64,000 nucleotides of DNA. Source: Acidobacteriota bacterium (GTDB lineage Bacteria; Acidobacteriota; Blastocatellia; Pyrinomonadales; Pyrinomonadaceae). Position 1 is the first letter of the stretch, and each line of letters opens with the position of its first letter. The position numbers and the translations under genes are program-made. Under the pieces are notes generated by a model. It made no database searches and had not been told where the DNA came from. It saw only the letters and a program-made list of their open reading frames with translations. Below are positions 51,536 to 60,372 of the stretch, piece after piece. The stretch lies in contig JAHBSJ010000001.1 in the NCBI GenBank assembly GCA_019639155.1, positions 62,001-126,000 on the forward strand, read 5' to 3'.

Positions 51536-53545
51536 TTAAGGGAGAAGCCCGGCGATGATGCGGGAATCATGTTCAGACATCTTGAGTCCTTCGGTCCGGG
51601 CCCGTCTCAGGTATCGAGCTGTTTCTACACGCCAATGGTCGTCAATATCAGGCGTCGAATATATCGCAAGCAGTTGGCTTTTTGCCTCGGGGTTATTAAT
51701 TCGGTAAAGCCCTGCCAAAGCTCGTTCCCTGAGATCGGGCAGGCGCGTCGCCATAAAGATGGATGCAATTGCCTTTGCGGTTTTTGCCGCCGCCTTTGAG
51801 CCGCCGTCGGAAGCAATAAAATCAAGAGATTCTCTTAATTGCGCGACATTTGAGTCGATCTCGGGCCTTACTGACCGGGCCGCCGTTTCGCGAACGATCC
51901 GCTCGTGATATTGAAGACGCCTCGATACGTCGATCATTGCGATGTTCGCAGAATTGTAATTCCTTCGCTGTTTGTAATTCCCAAAGGTCAAAAAACTTAT
52001 CAACGAATGAAAGGTACGCGACGCCGTTCCGCTTTTGAGGCGAGCCATCTCCTCGCGGCGGTCGTTTCGGATACGTTTCGCCAGGCCGTCGGGACGATCG
52101 GCATAAAGCATCAGGTTTCGGTACTGAAGCCGAGCGATCTGCAGCTCTACATCGAGGTCGTTCTGCCGAGGGTTCAAGGTCGATGATTCTACGCGTTTTG
52201 CCATCTCGCCCCGTAAGGGAACCGACAGCGAATCATCCAAGGCGATCAGCGTCTTAAGCTGCGCGTAGGATCTGCGGCGAGATTCCTGATTAAAGTCCGT
52301 TCCGCGTCGAGATGTAGTGAAATCCAACAGAAAACGCCCAAGAAAGTACGGAACGCTGCTGAATTTCGACAGCGACAGCACGTTTCCCGTAACGTCGTTC
52401 AGAACGCGGCGTGACATCTCTCGAAATTTCGGGTTTTTATTATTACGAAAATCTATAAGGATGACCGGGATCTTAGGGTTGTCGAGTCCATAAACCGCAA
52501 GAGGGATCAGCGTCTTTGCCCGAGCCTTCGGGTGATCATGTTCGACCTCCCTGTCCTGGTCGTCGTACCACCGCGTTTCTAAATATCCGTCCCAATCCTT
52601 TAGCGACGGATCGGTCCATGGATCTCTGATATTGAGAAATCTTCCATCGAACTTTTTGCTGCTACCGGCATTGATCTCTTCACGGTCCGCCCAGAGGATG
52701 GCGTGGGTAGCGGAACCGTCCGGCATTTCGATCGGGTCGAATATCAATCCCTGCGCTTCTGCGTGCTGCCGCAAAAGCTCCCAATTATGACCGCGGTAAT
52801 CACGCGTCAATGCGGTCTCTTTCTTTACTAACCTGCTGAAGTTCTCCGACTGCATCCTGCCGCCGAAAGGCTTGTTGTCAAGCATCAGCTTTGCCTGAAT
52901 ATCACTCAGGTCCTGATCGGAAAGGATCCGTTCGTTTTCCGCATCCTGATAGACCGTGAGAAGCGCCAATGCGCTTGCGATCGCAGCCTTTTTGTGATCT
53001 GAGCCGTTCTGTCGATACTGAAGAATACTCGAGCGAGGAGCAATGCTCAGGTCATTTACGATTATCCGCTTGAACGCGATCCAAAAAACTTGATTCCAGA
53101 TCGATGGGTTCGGCCGGTTAAGATCTATCAAAGGCGGCGGCGGACCGGAACCGCTGACCTTTTTATTACCGGCACGCGTATAAAAGAACGGAACCGCAGA
53201 CGCAGCTTTCTGCCAAAATCCCGGTTCAGTATAGGTCAGCAGCCAAATATATCTCAGACGGTCGTTCGCTGGGTCATTGTCATCAAGAGTGTCCTTGAAA
53301 ATGCTGAAAAGCGGCGTTTCGGAAACGATGGTCAGCCCTCCGTCCTTTGCGACATTTCTTGAGAAGATCGTGACCATTTCACCGCCTGCGACCATCTTGC
53401 TGTCGGTACGAAACGCGGGTTCTGAGTTTTCCGCCGGCTGGCCGATCACTTGTGCGGACACGGTGCCCGCAGAAACAATGCACACGAACACGGAACCCGC
53501 TAAATAGGCAAAAAGCTTCCGTGGATTTGCACAAATACGGATCAT
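51536..53545 (-). CDS. Exported protein of unknown function with C-terminal HEAT-like helices
   Basis: A 669-residue protein with a signal peptide (about residues 10-32). The N-terminal half is mixed alpha/beta with several conserved-looking Trp/Asp stretches (RYIWLLTYTEPGFWQKAASAVPFFY, then PDGSATHAILWADREEI, then VILIDFRNNKNPKFREMSRR). The last 80 residues form HEAT-like repeats (LRERALAGLYRINNPEAKSQLLAIY). I do not recognise the family. It is flanked by a 50-residue membrane protein upstream and the phosphodiesterase-type enzyme downstream, so it is likely a periplasmic partner. Confidence 0.65.
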   Translation of the reverse strand: MIRICANPRKLFAYLAGSVFVCIVSAGTVSAQVIGQPAENSEPAFRTDSKMVAGGEMVTIFSRNVAKDGGLTIVSETPLFSIFKDTLDDNDPANDRLRYIWLLTYTEPGFWQKAASAVPFFYTRAGNKKVSGSGPPPPLIDLNRPNPSIWNQVFWIAFKRIIVNDLSIAPRSSILQYRQNGSDHKKAAIASALALLTVYQDAENERILSDQDLSDIQAKLMLDNKPFGGRMQSENFSRLVKKETALTRDYRGHNWELLRQHAEAQGLIFDPIEMPDGSATHAILWADREEINAGSSKKFDGRFLNIRDPWTDPSLKDWDGYLETRWYDDQDREVEHDHPKARAKTLIPLAVYGLDNPKIPVILIDFRNNKNPKFREMSRRVLNDVTGNVLSLSKFSSVPYFLGRFLLDFTTSRRGTDFNQESRRRSYAQLKTLIALDDSLSVPLRGEMAKRVESSTLNPRQNDLDVELQIARLQYRNLMLYADRPDGLAKRIRNDRREEMARLKSGTASRTFHSLISFLTFGNYKQRRNYNSANIAMIDVSRRLQYHERIVRETAARSVRPEIDSNVAQLRESLDFIASDGGSKAAAKTAKAIASIFMATRLPDLRERALAGLYRINNPEAKSQLLAIYSTPDIDDHWRVETARYLRRARTEGLKMSEHDSRIIAGLLP

Positions 53546-53564
53546 CGTTGTACCAAAAGAATAA

Positions 53565-53717
53565 TTATGCCTGAAGCCGGCCCCGCAAAACGGTGAGAAA
53601 CTCTACGAATGAAATCCCGATCGCGTTCAGCAAGATGATGTGGTAGAGGCCGCCTTTTCCTGCCGCAATGGCTGCCGCCCAGGCTGCGAACAGGACGATA
53701 GCGACCACTTTCAGCAT
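53565..53717 (-). CDS. Small membrane protein
   Basis: A 50-residue frame, ATG at 53717 and TAA at 53565. It has a hydrophobic helix (KVVAIVLFAAWAAAIAAG), a short GKGGLYHI turn, a second helix (ILLNAIGISFVEFLTVL) and a basic tail (RGRLQA). It resembles the two-helix small membrane proteins often found in this group of bacteria. It ends 19 bases before the 669-residue protein gene. A longer frame on the same strand gives a less plausible, Arg-rich protein. Confidence 0.6.
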   Translation of the reverse strand: MLKVVAIVLFAAWAAAIAAGKGGLYHIILLNAIGISFVEFLTVLRGRLQA

Positions 53718-53885
53718 ATGAACTCAAAACAGCCCTGCTAAAGGCCGTATCCAAAGAGTTTAGCATTTTGACCGAACGTTCTCACGCGTTCGGACGCAAT
53801 TGACAGGACGATACCTTGCCAAATCGTTACAATCAAATAGTATTGATGTAGCCGGCCCAAAAGAGGTTGCGGACTTAAATTTATT

Positions 53886-55592
53886 TTGCAGGATATTCAA
53901 AGATCACAGATCCAGGCTCCTCCGGCAACTGCGGGCATCTCTCCTCAAGCATTCCCCGAACCGCTGTTCTGCGCCTTAAACAGAGGTTTCGTTATTGTAT
54001 TTCTGCTTCTGACCCTGGCGGCAGGCTTCACATTTCGCACATACCAACTCGGCAGCGAAAGCCTGGGCGAGGACGAGATGAACAAGCTCGAGACCGTTCG
54101 CGAATATCGCGAGAACGGGCTTTCGGGCAAGAACGGCGAGCATCCTTTTCTAATGAAAGGGCTGCAAACACTGAGCGTTTCGACCGGCGAGACAATAAAT
54201 TCCTCGTTCGGCACCAATATCCGCGAAGAGGCCGCACTGAGATTTCCTGTGGCTCTGATCGGTACGTTCACATCACTGCTTCTTTTCCTTTTATTGTCTG
54301 AGCTTTTCGGCAGAAGCTATGGCCTGGTCGCGGCGGCATTATGGGCGGTCGAGCCGATGGCGATCGGATTTGACCGCGTTGCAAAAGAGGACAGCCTCGT
54401 TCTTTTCTTTTTCTTACTTACATGTTTGCTTTGGGTGAAAAGCCAGACCGCCGCCGAACACGACAACCCGCGTTGGCCGTTGCGAGCCTTTGGCGCAGGT
54501 ATCGCGTTCGCGGCATTGATGGCGTCGAAATACTATCCGCATCTGCTCGCGGTACCCGCGGCTTATTACAATGCATTCAAACACGTCGCCGCCAATAAAT
54601 GGCACATGCGAGGAAAACGCTGGCTCATATTTTTCGTCGTGATGGGGCTCGCTTTTCTCGTATTCAACCCCACGATAATGCTGCCTGAAACATGGCAGGA
54701 AATGGCGAAATTCTCGGGCGAAAAACGTATAGGCCATGACAGCTATGAATTCATGGGCGAGCTTTACCGCAATCAGATGTCGGCATGGCTGAGCGGCGTG
54801 CCGTGGACGTTCTACTACGTTTTTATCGCGGTCAAAACGTCACTGCCGGTGCTTGTTCTGTTCCTGATCGGGCTGCCGCTGATGTTCCGCAAGAAAATGG
54901 GCGACGGCCGCTATTTGCTCGCGATATGGGCATTTATGTGGTTTTTCCCGTTCACTTTCCTTGGCGGCAAATTCACACGATATTTCACGCTGGCCGAGCC
55001 GCTGATACTGATCTGTGCCGCGGCGGCGTTCATCGCGGGCGTTTCGCTGATCGCCGGAAAACTGTCGCTGAACGGGAAAAAACGGATCGCTTTTGAGACG
55101 GCAATGGTTGCCCTGCTGCTTGCCGTACCGATCGCGAATTCGCTCGCCTACGCACCAAATTATCGTATGTTCACGAACGTCATCGGCGGCGGGCACGTCG
55201 CGGCGGGAAGCTATTTCCCGCACGACGAATTTTACGACGCCGCAACACGCGAGACCGTCGGCATTTTCGCAGCAAATGCCGGTCGAGGCGCGACCATCGC
55301 GTGTGAAACGCCCGGACTTTACGAATACTACGCCGAAAAAGCGGGCCGCGGCGATCTTCGCATGATCTCTCTTTCAGACCCGCAGGCTGTCGCCGAAATG
55401 AAAGCCGGCGACATCGTCCTGCTGACCTCAGGCAGGCGATATTTCAGCAACACACGTTATGAGGAGTTTCTCGATGATTCTGGTATCACACCGCTCGAAA
55501 CAACGGTGAGAGGCCGAACTGCGGTGAGAATATATTTCCTTGACGATGATCTAGCGAGCTCAATTCGCGGGCTCGCGGTCAATCGTAATTGA
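53886..55592 (+). CDS. GT-C glycosyltransferase (ArnT/PMT family 39-like)
   Basis: A 568-residue polytopic protein with about ten helices. The first loop has GSESLGEDEMNKLETVREY, with the acidic pair of GT-C enzymes; IREEAALRFPVALIGTF and ALWAVEPMAIGFDRVAKEDSLVLFFFLL follow. It would transfer a sugar from a polyprenyl phosphate to a lipid, glycan or protein on the outer face of the inner membrane. The start is TTG at 53886, as no ATG is in frame for more than 180 bases; AGAGGTTG lies about 20 bases upstream. The 3' end overlaps the convergent permease gene by 14 bases. Confidence 0.82.
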   Translation: MQDIQRSQIQAPPATAGISPQAFPEPLFCALNRGFVIVFLLLTLAAGFTFRTYQLGSESLGEDEMNKLETVREYRENGLSGKNGEHPFLMKGLQTLSVSTGETINSSFGTNIREEAALRFPVALIGTFTSLLLFLLLSELFGRSYGLVAAALWAVEPMAIGFDRVAKEDSLVLFFFLLTCLLWVKSQTAAEHDNPRWPLRAFGAGIAFAALMASKYYPHLLAVPAAYYNAFKHVAANKWHMRGKRWLIFFVVMGLAFLVFNPTIMLPETWQEMAKFSGEKRIGHDSYEFMGELYRNQMSAWLSGVPWTFYYVFIAVKTSLPVLVLFLIGLPLMFRKKMGDGRYLLAIWAFMWFFPFTFLGGKFTRYFTLAEPLILICAAAAFIAGVSLIAGKLSLNGKKRIAFETAMVALLLAVPIANSLAYAPNYRMFTNVIGGGHVAAGSYFPHDEFYDAATRETVGIFAANAGRGATIACETPGLYEYYAEKAGRGDLRMISLSDPQAVAEMKAGDIVLLTSGRRYFSNTRYEEFLDDSGITPLETTVRGRTAVRIYFLDDDLASSIRGLAVNRN

Positions 55593-56682
55593 GAGCCTCG
55601 ACAGCGTCGAGCCTCGCGGCTCGGAGTCCCGGATACAACGCCCCGATCACACCGCTCATTATTCCGACAACCACGATCGTCGCCACGATCTGTGGGTCGA
55701 TGGCGACATTGAGCGTCGTCCATTTCGCCAAAGCCAGTTTGAGCAGATAGGTTGCCAGAACCCCGAAAATAACCCCTGCGATGCTAAGCAGTATCGCCTC
55801 TTTGACAATGGACATTGCGATGCCGACGTTGGACATACCGAGCGATTTCAGCACTCCGATCTGCCGCGTACGTTCGGTCACGGTCGTGTACATTGTCAAC
55901 AAAATGATCAACGCACTGATAGCCCCGGCGACGCCGATCACAACGTCCAGAAAGACGTTCAGCGCCGGAAACCCCTGCATATAAAGCTCTTCCAGCTCGC
56001 TGGTCAGAATTATCTGATTGTCGGGAAACTTCGCGTTAAGAGCATCGCCGACCTGCTGCGGCGTGAAACCGTCCTTTATCTTGACCAGGAATGCCGATGC
56101 TTTGCCCTCGGAACCGAGCTGCGTCTGCATCGTCGAAAGCGGGATCTTCACCCGCGCACCGGCGCTTGGTTCATATATCCCAACTATCTCGAAATCTCGG
56201 TCGTAAATGCTGAATTTGTCGCCGACCTTAAGCTTGCGGTTTTGAAACCACGCCGTGTCGGCCATCATCTCGTCCTTGCCATCTTCGAATTTGCGCCCCG
56301 AAACGACCTTAAGCCCGGCGACCTCAGCATACTCGTCAAACCGAATGCCGTCCACAAAACGGCTTCCCGTAAGGCCTTCTTTTGACGAGACGCTGTTCGT
56401 TGCTATCGGAACTACTTTCGCTACACCTTCGACCGTTTCGACCCCTTTTGTCATCTCGACCGGCAGCCGAAGAGAGTCCGAACCGCTCAAACCGACGCTG
56501 CCCGGAGCGCGGAACATTATCTCGGCTCCTACGGCAGATTCACGCGAGGCACGTTCGCGGATGGTACCGTTCGCAAGCCCGACGGTGAAAACGATCAGCA
56601 GAATTCCGATGCCTATGCCCGCCACGCTGACAAATGTCCGCGCAGGCCGATGCAGCATATTTGAAACGACGAGACTGTTCAT
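55579..56682 (-). CDS. ABC transporter permease of the MacB/FtsX type
   Basis: A 367-residue protein. One helix is at the N-terminus (RTFVSVAGIGIGILLIVFTVG), a MacB-like periplasmic domain lies in the middle, and three helices form the C-terminal FtsX domain (VIGVAGAISALIILLTMYTTVTERTRQIGVLKSLGMSN, then ILLSIAGVIFGVLATYLL, then ATIVVVGIMSGVIGALYPGLRAARLDAVEAL). The ATPase partner is not adjacent in this window. Likely substrates are lipids, lipoproteins or peptides. Confidence 0.85.
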   Translation of the reverse strand: MNSLVVSNMLHRPARTFVSVAGIGIGILLIVFTVGLANGTIRERASRESAVGAEIMFRAPGSVGLSGSDSLRLPVEMTKGVETVEGVAKVVPIATNSVSSKEGLTGSRFVDGIRFDEYAEVAGLKVVSGRKFEDGKDEMMADTAWFQNRKLKVGDKFSIYDRDFEIVGIYEPSAGARVKIPLSTMQTQLGSEGKASAFLVKIKDGFTPQQVGDALNAKFPDNQIILTSELEELYMQGFPALNVFLDVVIGVAGAISALIILLTMYTTVTERTRQIGVLKSLGMSNVGIAMSIVKEAILLSIAGVIFGVLATYLLKLALAKWTTLNVAIDPQIVATIVVVGIMSGVIGALYPGLRAARLDAVEALNYD

Positions 56683-56692
56683 TCAAACAAAA

Positions 56693-56730
56693 AGCTGACA
56701 GCTATCCGCAAACAGCTATCAGCCATCGCT
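56693..56730. repeat. AGCTGACAGCTATC-type intergenic repeat
   Basis: AGCTGACAGCTATCCGCAAA followed by CAGCTATCAGCCATCGCT is built of degenerate CAGCTATC/CAGCCATC words. It belongs to the same word family as the block inside the ligase gene at 44320-44388. It fills most of the gap between the radical SAM stop and the permease start. Confidence 0.6.
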
Positions 56731-56746
56731 TTACCTCATTGATCGA

Positions 56747-58705
56747 CTAAACCCCGACAACCTCTTCCTCTTCAACCAGTTCAACCAGATACGGCGTAAC
56801 CGCGGGTTTGTCGATATCTTCTTCTAGCACCTTTGCGATCACGGGCAGCGAGAGCGAACGCGTCTTTCCGATGCCCGGAACTTCCTTGCCTTTAGCGTAA
56901 ACCGCGTGACGGCCGTGCTCCGTGTACCATTCGGAAAGCGACGCGGTCTTATGCATTTCTTCGATGATCTGCCGCCAGCCGACGCCGGTGTTGTATGCGC
57001 AAAAGCTTATCTCGCCCTCCTGCGTACCATACGGAATTACGCACATTTCCGTCCGTCGGAAATCGTACGTGAACAGATCCTGAAACCACATGCCCTCCAC
57101 GCAGAGAACACGCCAGATGTCGTCCTCTTTCTTTTCGACCTGCATACGGTCGTTGCGGTCGCTGTTCGACGCTGCCGACGAAGGCTTGAAAAGATTGATG
57201 ATCTGCGATATCGGAAAGCCTTCCGGGGCACGCGACGCGTCATAGTTCCGCATGATCGCCATCGCAAGCTGAGCCATCGTCAGTTTCTTGCCGCGGGCTG
57301 TATCGGTGATCTTTGCGACGTCCTGCATGAACTGTTCATAGTTGAAGAACTCAAATAGCGAACGCATCTCGTTCGTCTTTTTGTTGACCACCATCAGCGT
57401 AAAGATGCCGCAGTTCGGGTGGCAATTGCACGACGACCAGCCCCAAGGAGCGTCAGCTCCCTGCAGCATATCCATAACAGACGTGAAGGCCGAATATGAC
57501 GACAATGGAAACCAGTCACGCATCGGTTCGAGCACACCGCCGAGCTGATCTTTCAGATCGTGCGTCATTCCGGCAAGCGTATAACGCTGCTCCATTCGGT
57601 CCTTGTCGGACACGTCCTCGTCGCGGCCCGTGAAAGAGACCGGCTGGAACGCGATCGTCTGCACCTTATCGATATTCTCGGCGGCGAATTTCACGATCGA
57701 ACCGATGCCCTGATTGTTCCACGAGTTGACGATCGTTGTGACGAGCGTGACCTTGATGCCGACCTCGGCGAGGTTTTCGATGGCTTTCAGCTTGACGTCA
57801 AACAGATTGCCGACGCCGCGGTGTTTGTTGTCCTCTTCGTTAGTGCCGTCAAACTGCAGATAAACACCGTGCTGGCCTGCCTCTTTCGCCGCTTTGCAGA
57901 ATTCAGGATCTTCGGCATATCGAATGCCGTTCGTCGCCGCGAGGATTCGGTAAAACCCGATCTTCTTCGCATATGCAACAGCATCCAAAAAGAACGGCGA
58001 GAGCGTCGGCTCGCCGCCTGAGAACAAAATGATTATCTGGCGCCGCGGTTTGAACGAAACTGCTCTGTCCAAGATCGCCTTGATGTCTTCGAACGTCGGT
58101 TCATGAACGTAGCCGACCTGATTAGCGTCCATGAAGCACGGATTGCACATCATGTTGCAGCGGTTGGTCAGATCTACGGTCAGCACCGCACCGCGGCCGA
58201 ATTTGATATCCGAAGTGCCGTGATGATGGACGTGCTTGTCCTCGGCGGCCTTGAAATCACGGCCAAAGAAAAGGTCTTCAATACGCTGCAGAAACCGGGC
58301 GTCCGTCGCCAGCACGTCCTCATACATACCGTGCGTCGGGCATTCCTTTCGCATTATGACCTGGCCGTTCTCCTCTACGATCTGCGCCTTGATCTCGCCC
58401 GGGTGCGCGTCCATCAGGATGTCCAGCGGGATGTCGCCCGAGATGACCCCGTTGCGAACCTGCTTGACGCAGGCAGGGCAGAGTGAATCCGTTTCGCGCG
58501 GAAAACCAAGCGGCGGTGATGTGCGTTCGTACGACTTCAGCAGCGGCTCGGCAGCCCATTTCGGCTGGATCGACCTGCCCTCAGGCAATGCAGTATTCAA
58601 CGCCTGAAACGCCTTCCAACCAATATCAGCAGCCTTTGAAAGCGCCTTCGAGCCGGCCATTCCCTTGGTTTTCCCTTCGCCTCTTCTGAAATTGTCGCTG
58701 AACAT
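56747..58705 (-). CDS. Tetraether lipid synthase-like radical SAM protein
   Basis: A 652-residue radical SAM protein. Cys183, Cys187 and Cys190 (CNMMCNPC) hold the SAM cluster; FSGGEPTLS follows as in other radical SAM barrels. Further cysteines can bind metal: Cys76 and Cys79 (LCPAC) with Cys122 near the N-terminus, Cys426/428/432 (SSCNCHPNCGIF), and Cys535, Cys555 and Cys569 (CVIPYG, then FCAYN). This arrangement fits tetraether lipid synthase (Tes/MJ0619-type), which joins the tails of two lipids into a membrane-spanning lipid. Acidobacteria are known producers of iso-diabolic and branched tetraether lipids, so a role in membrane-spanning lipid synthesis is plausible. A different radical SAM lipid enzyme cannot be excluded. 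Confidence 0.72.
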   Translation of the reverse strand: MFSDNFRRGEGKTKGMAGSKALSKAADIGWKAFQALNTALPEGRSIQPKWAAEPLLKSYERTSPPLGFPRETDSLCPACVKQVRNGVISGDIPLDILMDAHPGEIKAQIVEENGQVIMRKECPTHGMYEDVLATDARFLQRIEDLFFGRDFKAAEDKHVHHHGTSDIKFGRGAVLTVDLTNRCNMMCNPCFMDANQVGYVHEPTFEDIKAILDRAVSFKPRRQIIILFSGGEPTLSPFFLDAVAYAKKIGFYRILAATNGIRYAEDPEFCKAAKEAGQHGVYLQFDGTNEEDNKHRGVGNLFDVKLKAIENLAEVGIKVTLVTTIVNSWNNQGIGSIVKFAAENIDKVQTIAFQPVSFTGRDEDVSDKDRMEQRYTLAGMTHDLKDQLGGVLEPMRDWFPLSSYSAFTSVMDMLQGADAPWGWSSCNCHPNCGIFTLMVVNKKTNEMRSLFEFFNYEQFMQDVAKITDTARGKKLTMAQLAMAIMRNYDASRAPEGFPISQIINLFKPSSAASNSDRNDRMQVEKKEDDIWRVLCVEGMWFQDLFTYDFRRTEMCVIPYGTQEGEISFCAYNTGVGWRQIIEEMHKTASLSEWYTEHGRHAVYAKGKEVPGIGKTRSLSLPVIAKVLEEDIDKPAVTPYLVELVEEEEVVGV

Positions 58706-58809
58706 AAACTTGTCTATCGCTAAGAAAAAACGTAACGGGCCGAATTTTAGCAGATTTGACAGGATTGTTCTAATTTTTGGAAGTCACCGTCAAATGGAGT
58801 ACATCATTA

Positions 58810-59127
58810 TTACCTTCTCTCGCTCAATTTACCGATGATGCCAAGAGTTCCGATGATGAAGGCTGCAATCATCCAACCTTTCGCCAATCGAATATTATGT
58901 TCTGCACCCAATACATTGCCTACATTTGCATCTTGCTTTCCTTGATATGCAAAATATGACGCAATGAGTCCTCCTATACAACAAAAAAGAACACTAATAA
59001 CGCTGAAAATAAAAATGCTATCAGCTTGTTGAATGACGGCTTTTTCTTCTGCCGCCTGCACCTCTGGCGTTTGCGAGTTTTCTACACTTGTGCCACGCTC
59101 TCTGTCGTCCAACCCTAAGAAAGACAT
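58810..59127 (-). CDS. CD225/dispanin-like membrane protein
   Basis: A 105-residue protein with a charged N-terminus and two hydrophobic segments. FSVISVLFCCIGGLIASYFAY, then GNVLGAEHNIRLAKGWMIAAFIIGTLGII, matches the CD225 (IFITM-like) pattern, with two Cys at the membrane edge that can be acylated in relatives. Bacterial members are uncharacterised. GGAGCAGGT lies before the ATG. It follows an exported protein gene by 16 bases in the same orientation, so the two may be co-transcribed. The surrounding DNA is AT-richer than the rest of the window. Confidence 0.7.
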   Translation of the reverse strand: MSFLGLDDRERGTSVENSQTPEVQAAEEKAVIQQADSIFIFSVISVLFCCIGGLIASYFAYQGKQDANVGNVLGAEHNIRLAKGWMIAAFIIGTLGIIGKLSERR

Positions 59128-59143
59128 ATACCTGCTCCCTTCG

Positions 59144-60127
59144 TCAGTTCCCGGTGTAAGCGTCTCGAATTATCATCGAGTTGGCAATCATATTAAAAAG
59201 CGGACGAGTTTTAACAAACTGCGCTATCAACTTGGTTCGGTCTTGCATCAACCCACCAACCGAGAATTGAATTGAAATGAGCCGATTTTTGTAAAAAACC
59301 ATATATGATAGAGTCCTCATTGTTAGTGTGAGATCCAATCGTCCTGCTGTAACGTCATAGACCAACATGCCGCCTCTTTGCCCCTCCAAAATGATAGGTT
59401 TGCTTTCGAGCACGACGCCGCCCTCCGGCACGAAGACTTTCAGATTGGTCGGCGTAAACATCGCATCAAGGTCCCTTTGCGTCACCTTTTTTCCCTTGGG
59501 CGGAATGATTTCCCTAATTTCTATCAACATCGACGCATCGCTACGGCCATATTCTGCCTTAAAAAATTGAACGATGTTCGGCCGATTTCCTTCGCGTGAC
59601 ATCCAACTCATTGGAACCTTTATCTCCACGGTAAGCCCCTTTGCCTTTGAGTGTCCTTCGGTACTGAACGGACGGGTAAAACCTCTCATGAATTCAAGTG
59701 CAGGTTGTTCTTGGAAGTCAGGATTGAAGGTGAGGAGCGTTTCTTTTACAGGCGTTTCAATGTCGCCCTTAGCCCTAGCCTCGATCTTTGCAACGAATTC
59801 TCGTGCCACAGCTTCCGACATGGGAGCACCCGTAATATATCTGTTAAACTCCTCATTTAGTTTGAGTCTTATGGCTTCACCGAATTTATCTCCAATGGCC
59901 GTACAAGATTTCCCAAACGTTACATTGAATGCGGCTTCTGCCTGGGACATTGAGACTCTCAACTGAGGAAAATCACGTTTGATCTGGTCAATGCTCTTTT
60001 GTTGACCGAAGCAATAGCCGTAGGCACGAAAGACTTCTCTATCTCGTGCTTCTGGGTCAGAGGTGCTGGTTTGAGCCACCACCGACATAATACTTGTAGC
60101 AATCACGAATAATAAAATAACTCTCAT
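59144..60127 (-). CDS. Exported protein of unknown function
   Basis: A 327-residue protein from the ATG at 60127, chosen because GGAG lies six bases upstream; a GTG two codons earlier is in frame. The signal peptide ends about SVVA-Q. The first half is helical (ARDREVFRAYGYCFGQQKSIDQIKRDF), and the second half beta-rich (GLTVEIKVPMSWMSREGNRPNIVQFFKAEY, then GGMLVYDVTAGRLDLTLTMRTLSYMVFY), resembling a lipid- or ligand-binding sheet. I do not recognise the family. It is followed by the CD225-like gene. Confidence 0.65.
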   Translation of the reverse strand: MRVILLFVIATSIMSVVAQTSTSDPEARDREVFRAYGYCFGQQKSIDQIKRDFPQLRVSMSQAEAAFNVTFGKSCTAIGDKFGEAIRLKLNEEFNRYITGAPMSEAVAREFVAKIEARAKGDIETPVKETLLTFNPDFQEQPALEFMRGFTRPFSTEGHSKAKGLTVEIKVPMSWMSREGNRPNIVQFFKAEYGRSDASMLIEIREIIPPKGKKVTQRDLDAMFTPTNLKVFVPEGGVVLESKPIILEGQRGGMLVYDVTAGRLDLTLTMRTLSYMVFYKNRLISIQFSVGGLMQDRTKLIAQFVKTRPLFNMIANSMIIRDAYTGN

Positions 60128-60372
60128 ATTCACTCCATAAGGCGTTGGTTATGTCGCCTTGGTTTCTGCGGCGCTTTTTAATCGTGTCTTGCACTGGTCC
60201 AAGCGGTTAGTTTGCGAGGACTGCAACTTTCCCCACTTTGTGAGCAGATCGTCTCGCTTCGCACGAAACTTTGACTGCTTCGTCTAAGGTTTATGCCAAA
60301 ACAAGCAAACGTTTTCCTATGATTTCGGCAATATATGCCTCTATTGAAAGAAAATCAAGCAGTCGGCTAGAA

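Noticed and set aside
53542..53766. A 74-codon minus-strand frame overlapping the 50-residue membrane protein
   Set aside because: It gives an Arg/Ser-rich product without structure, whereas the other frame has two clean membrane helices.
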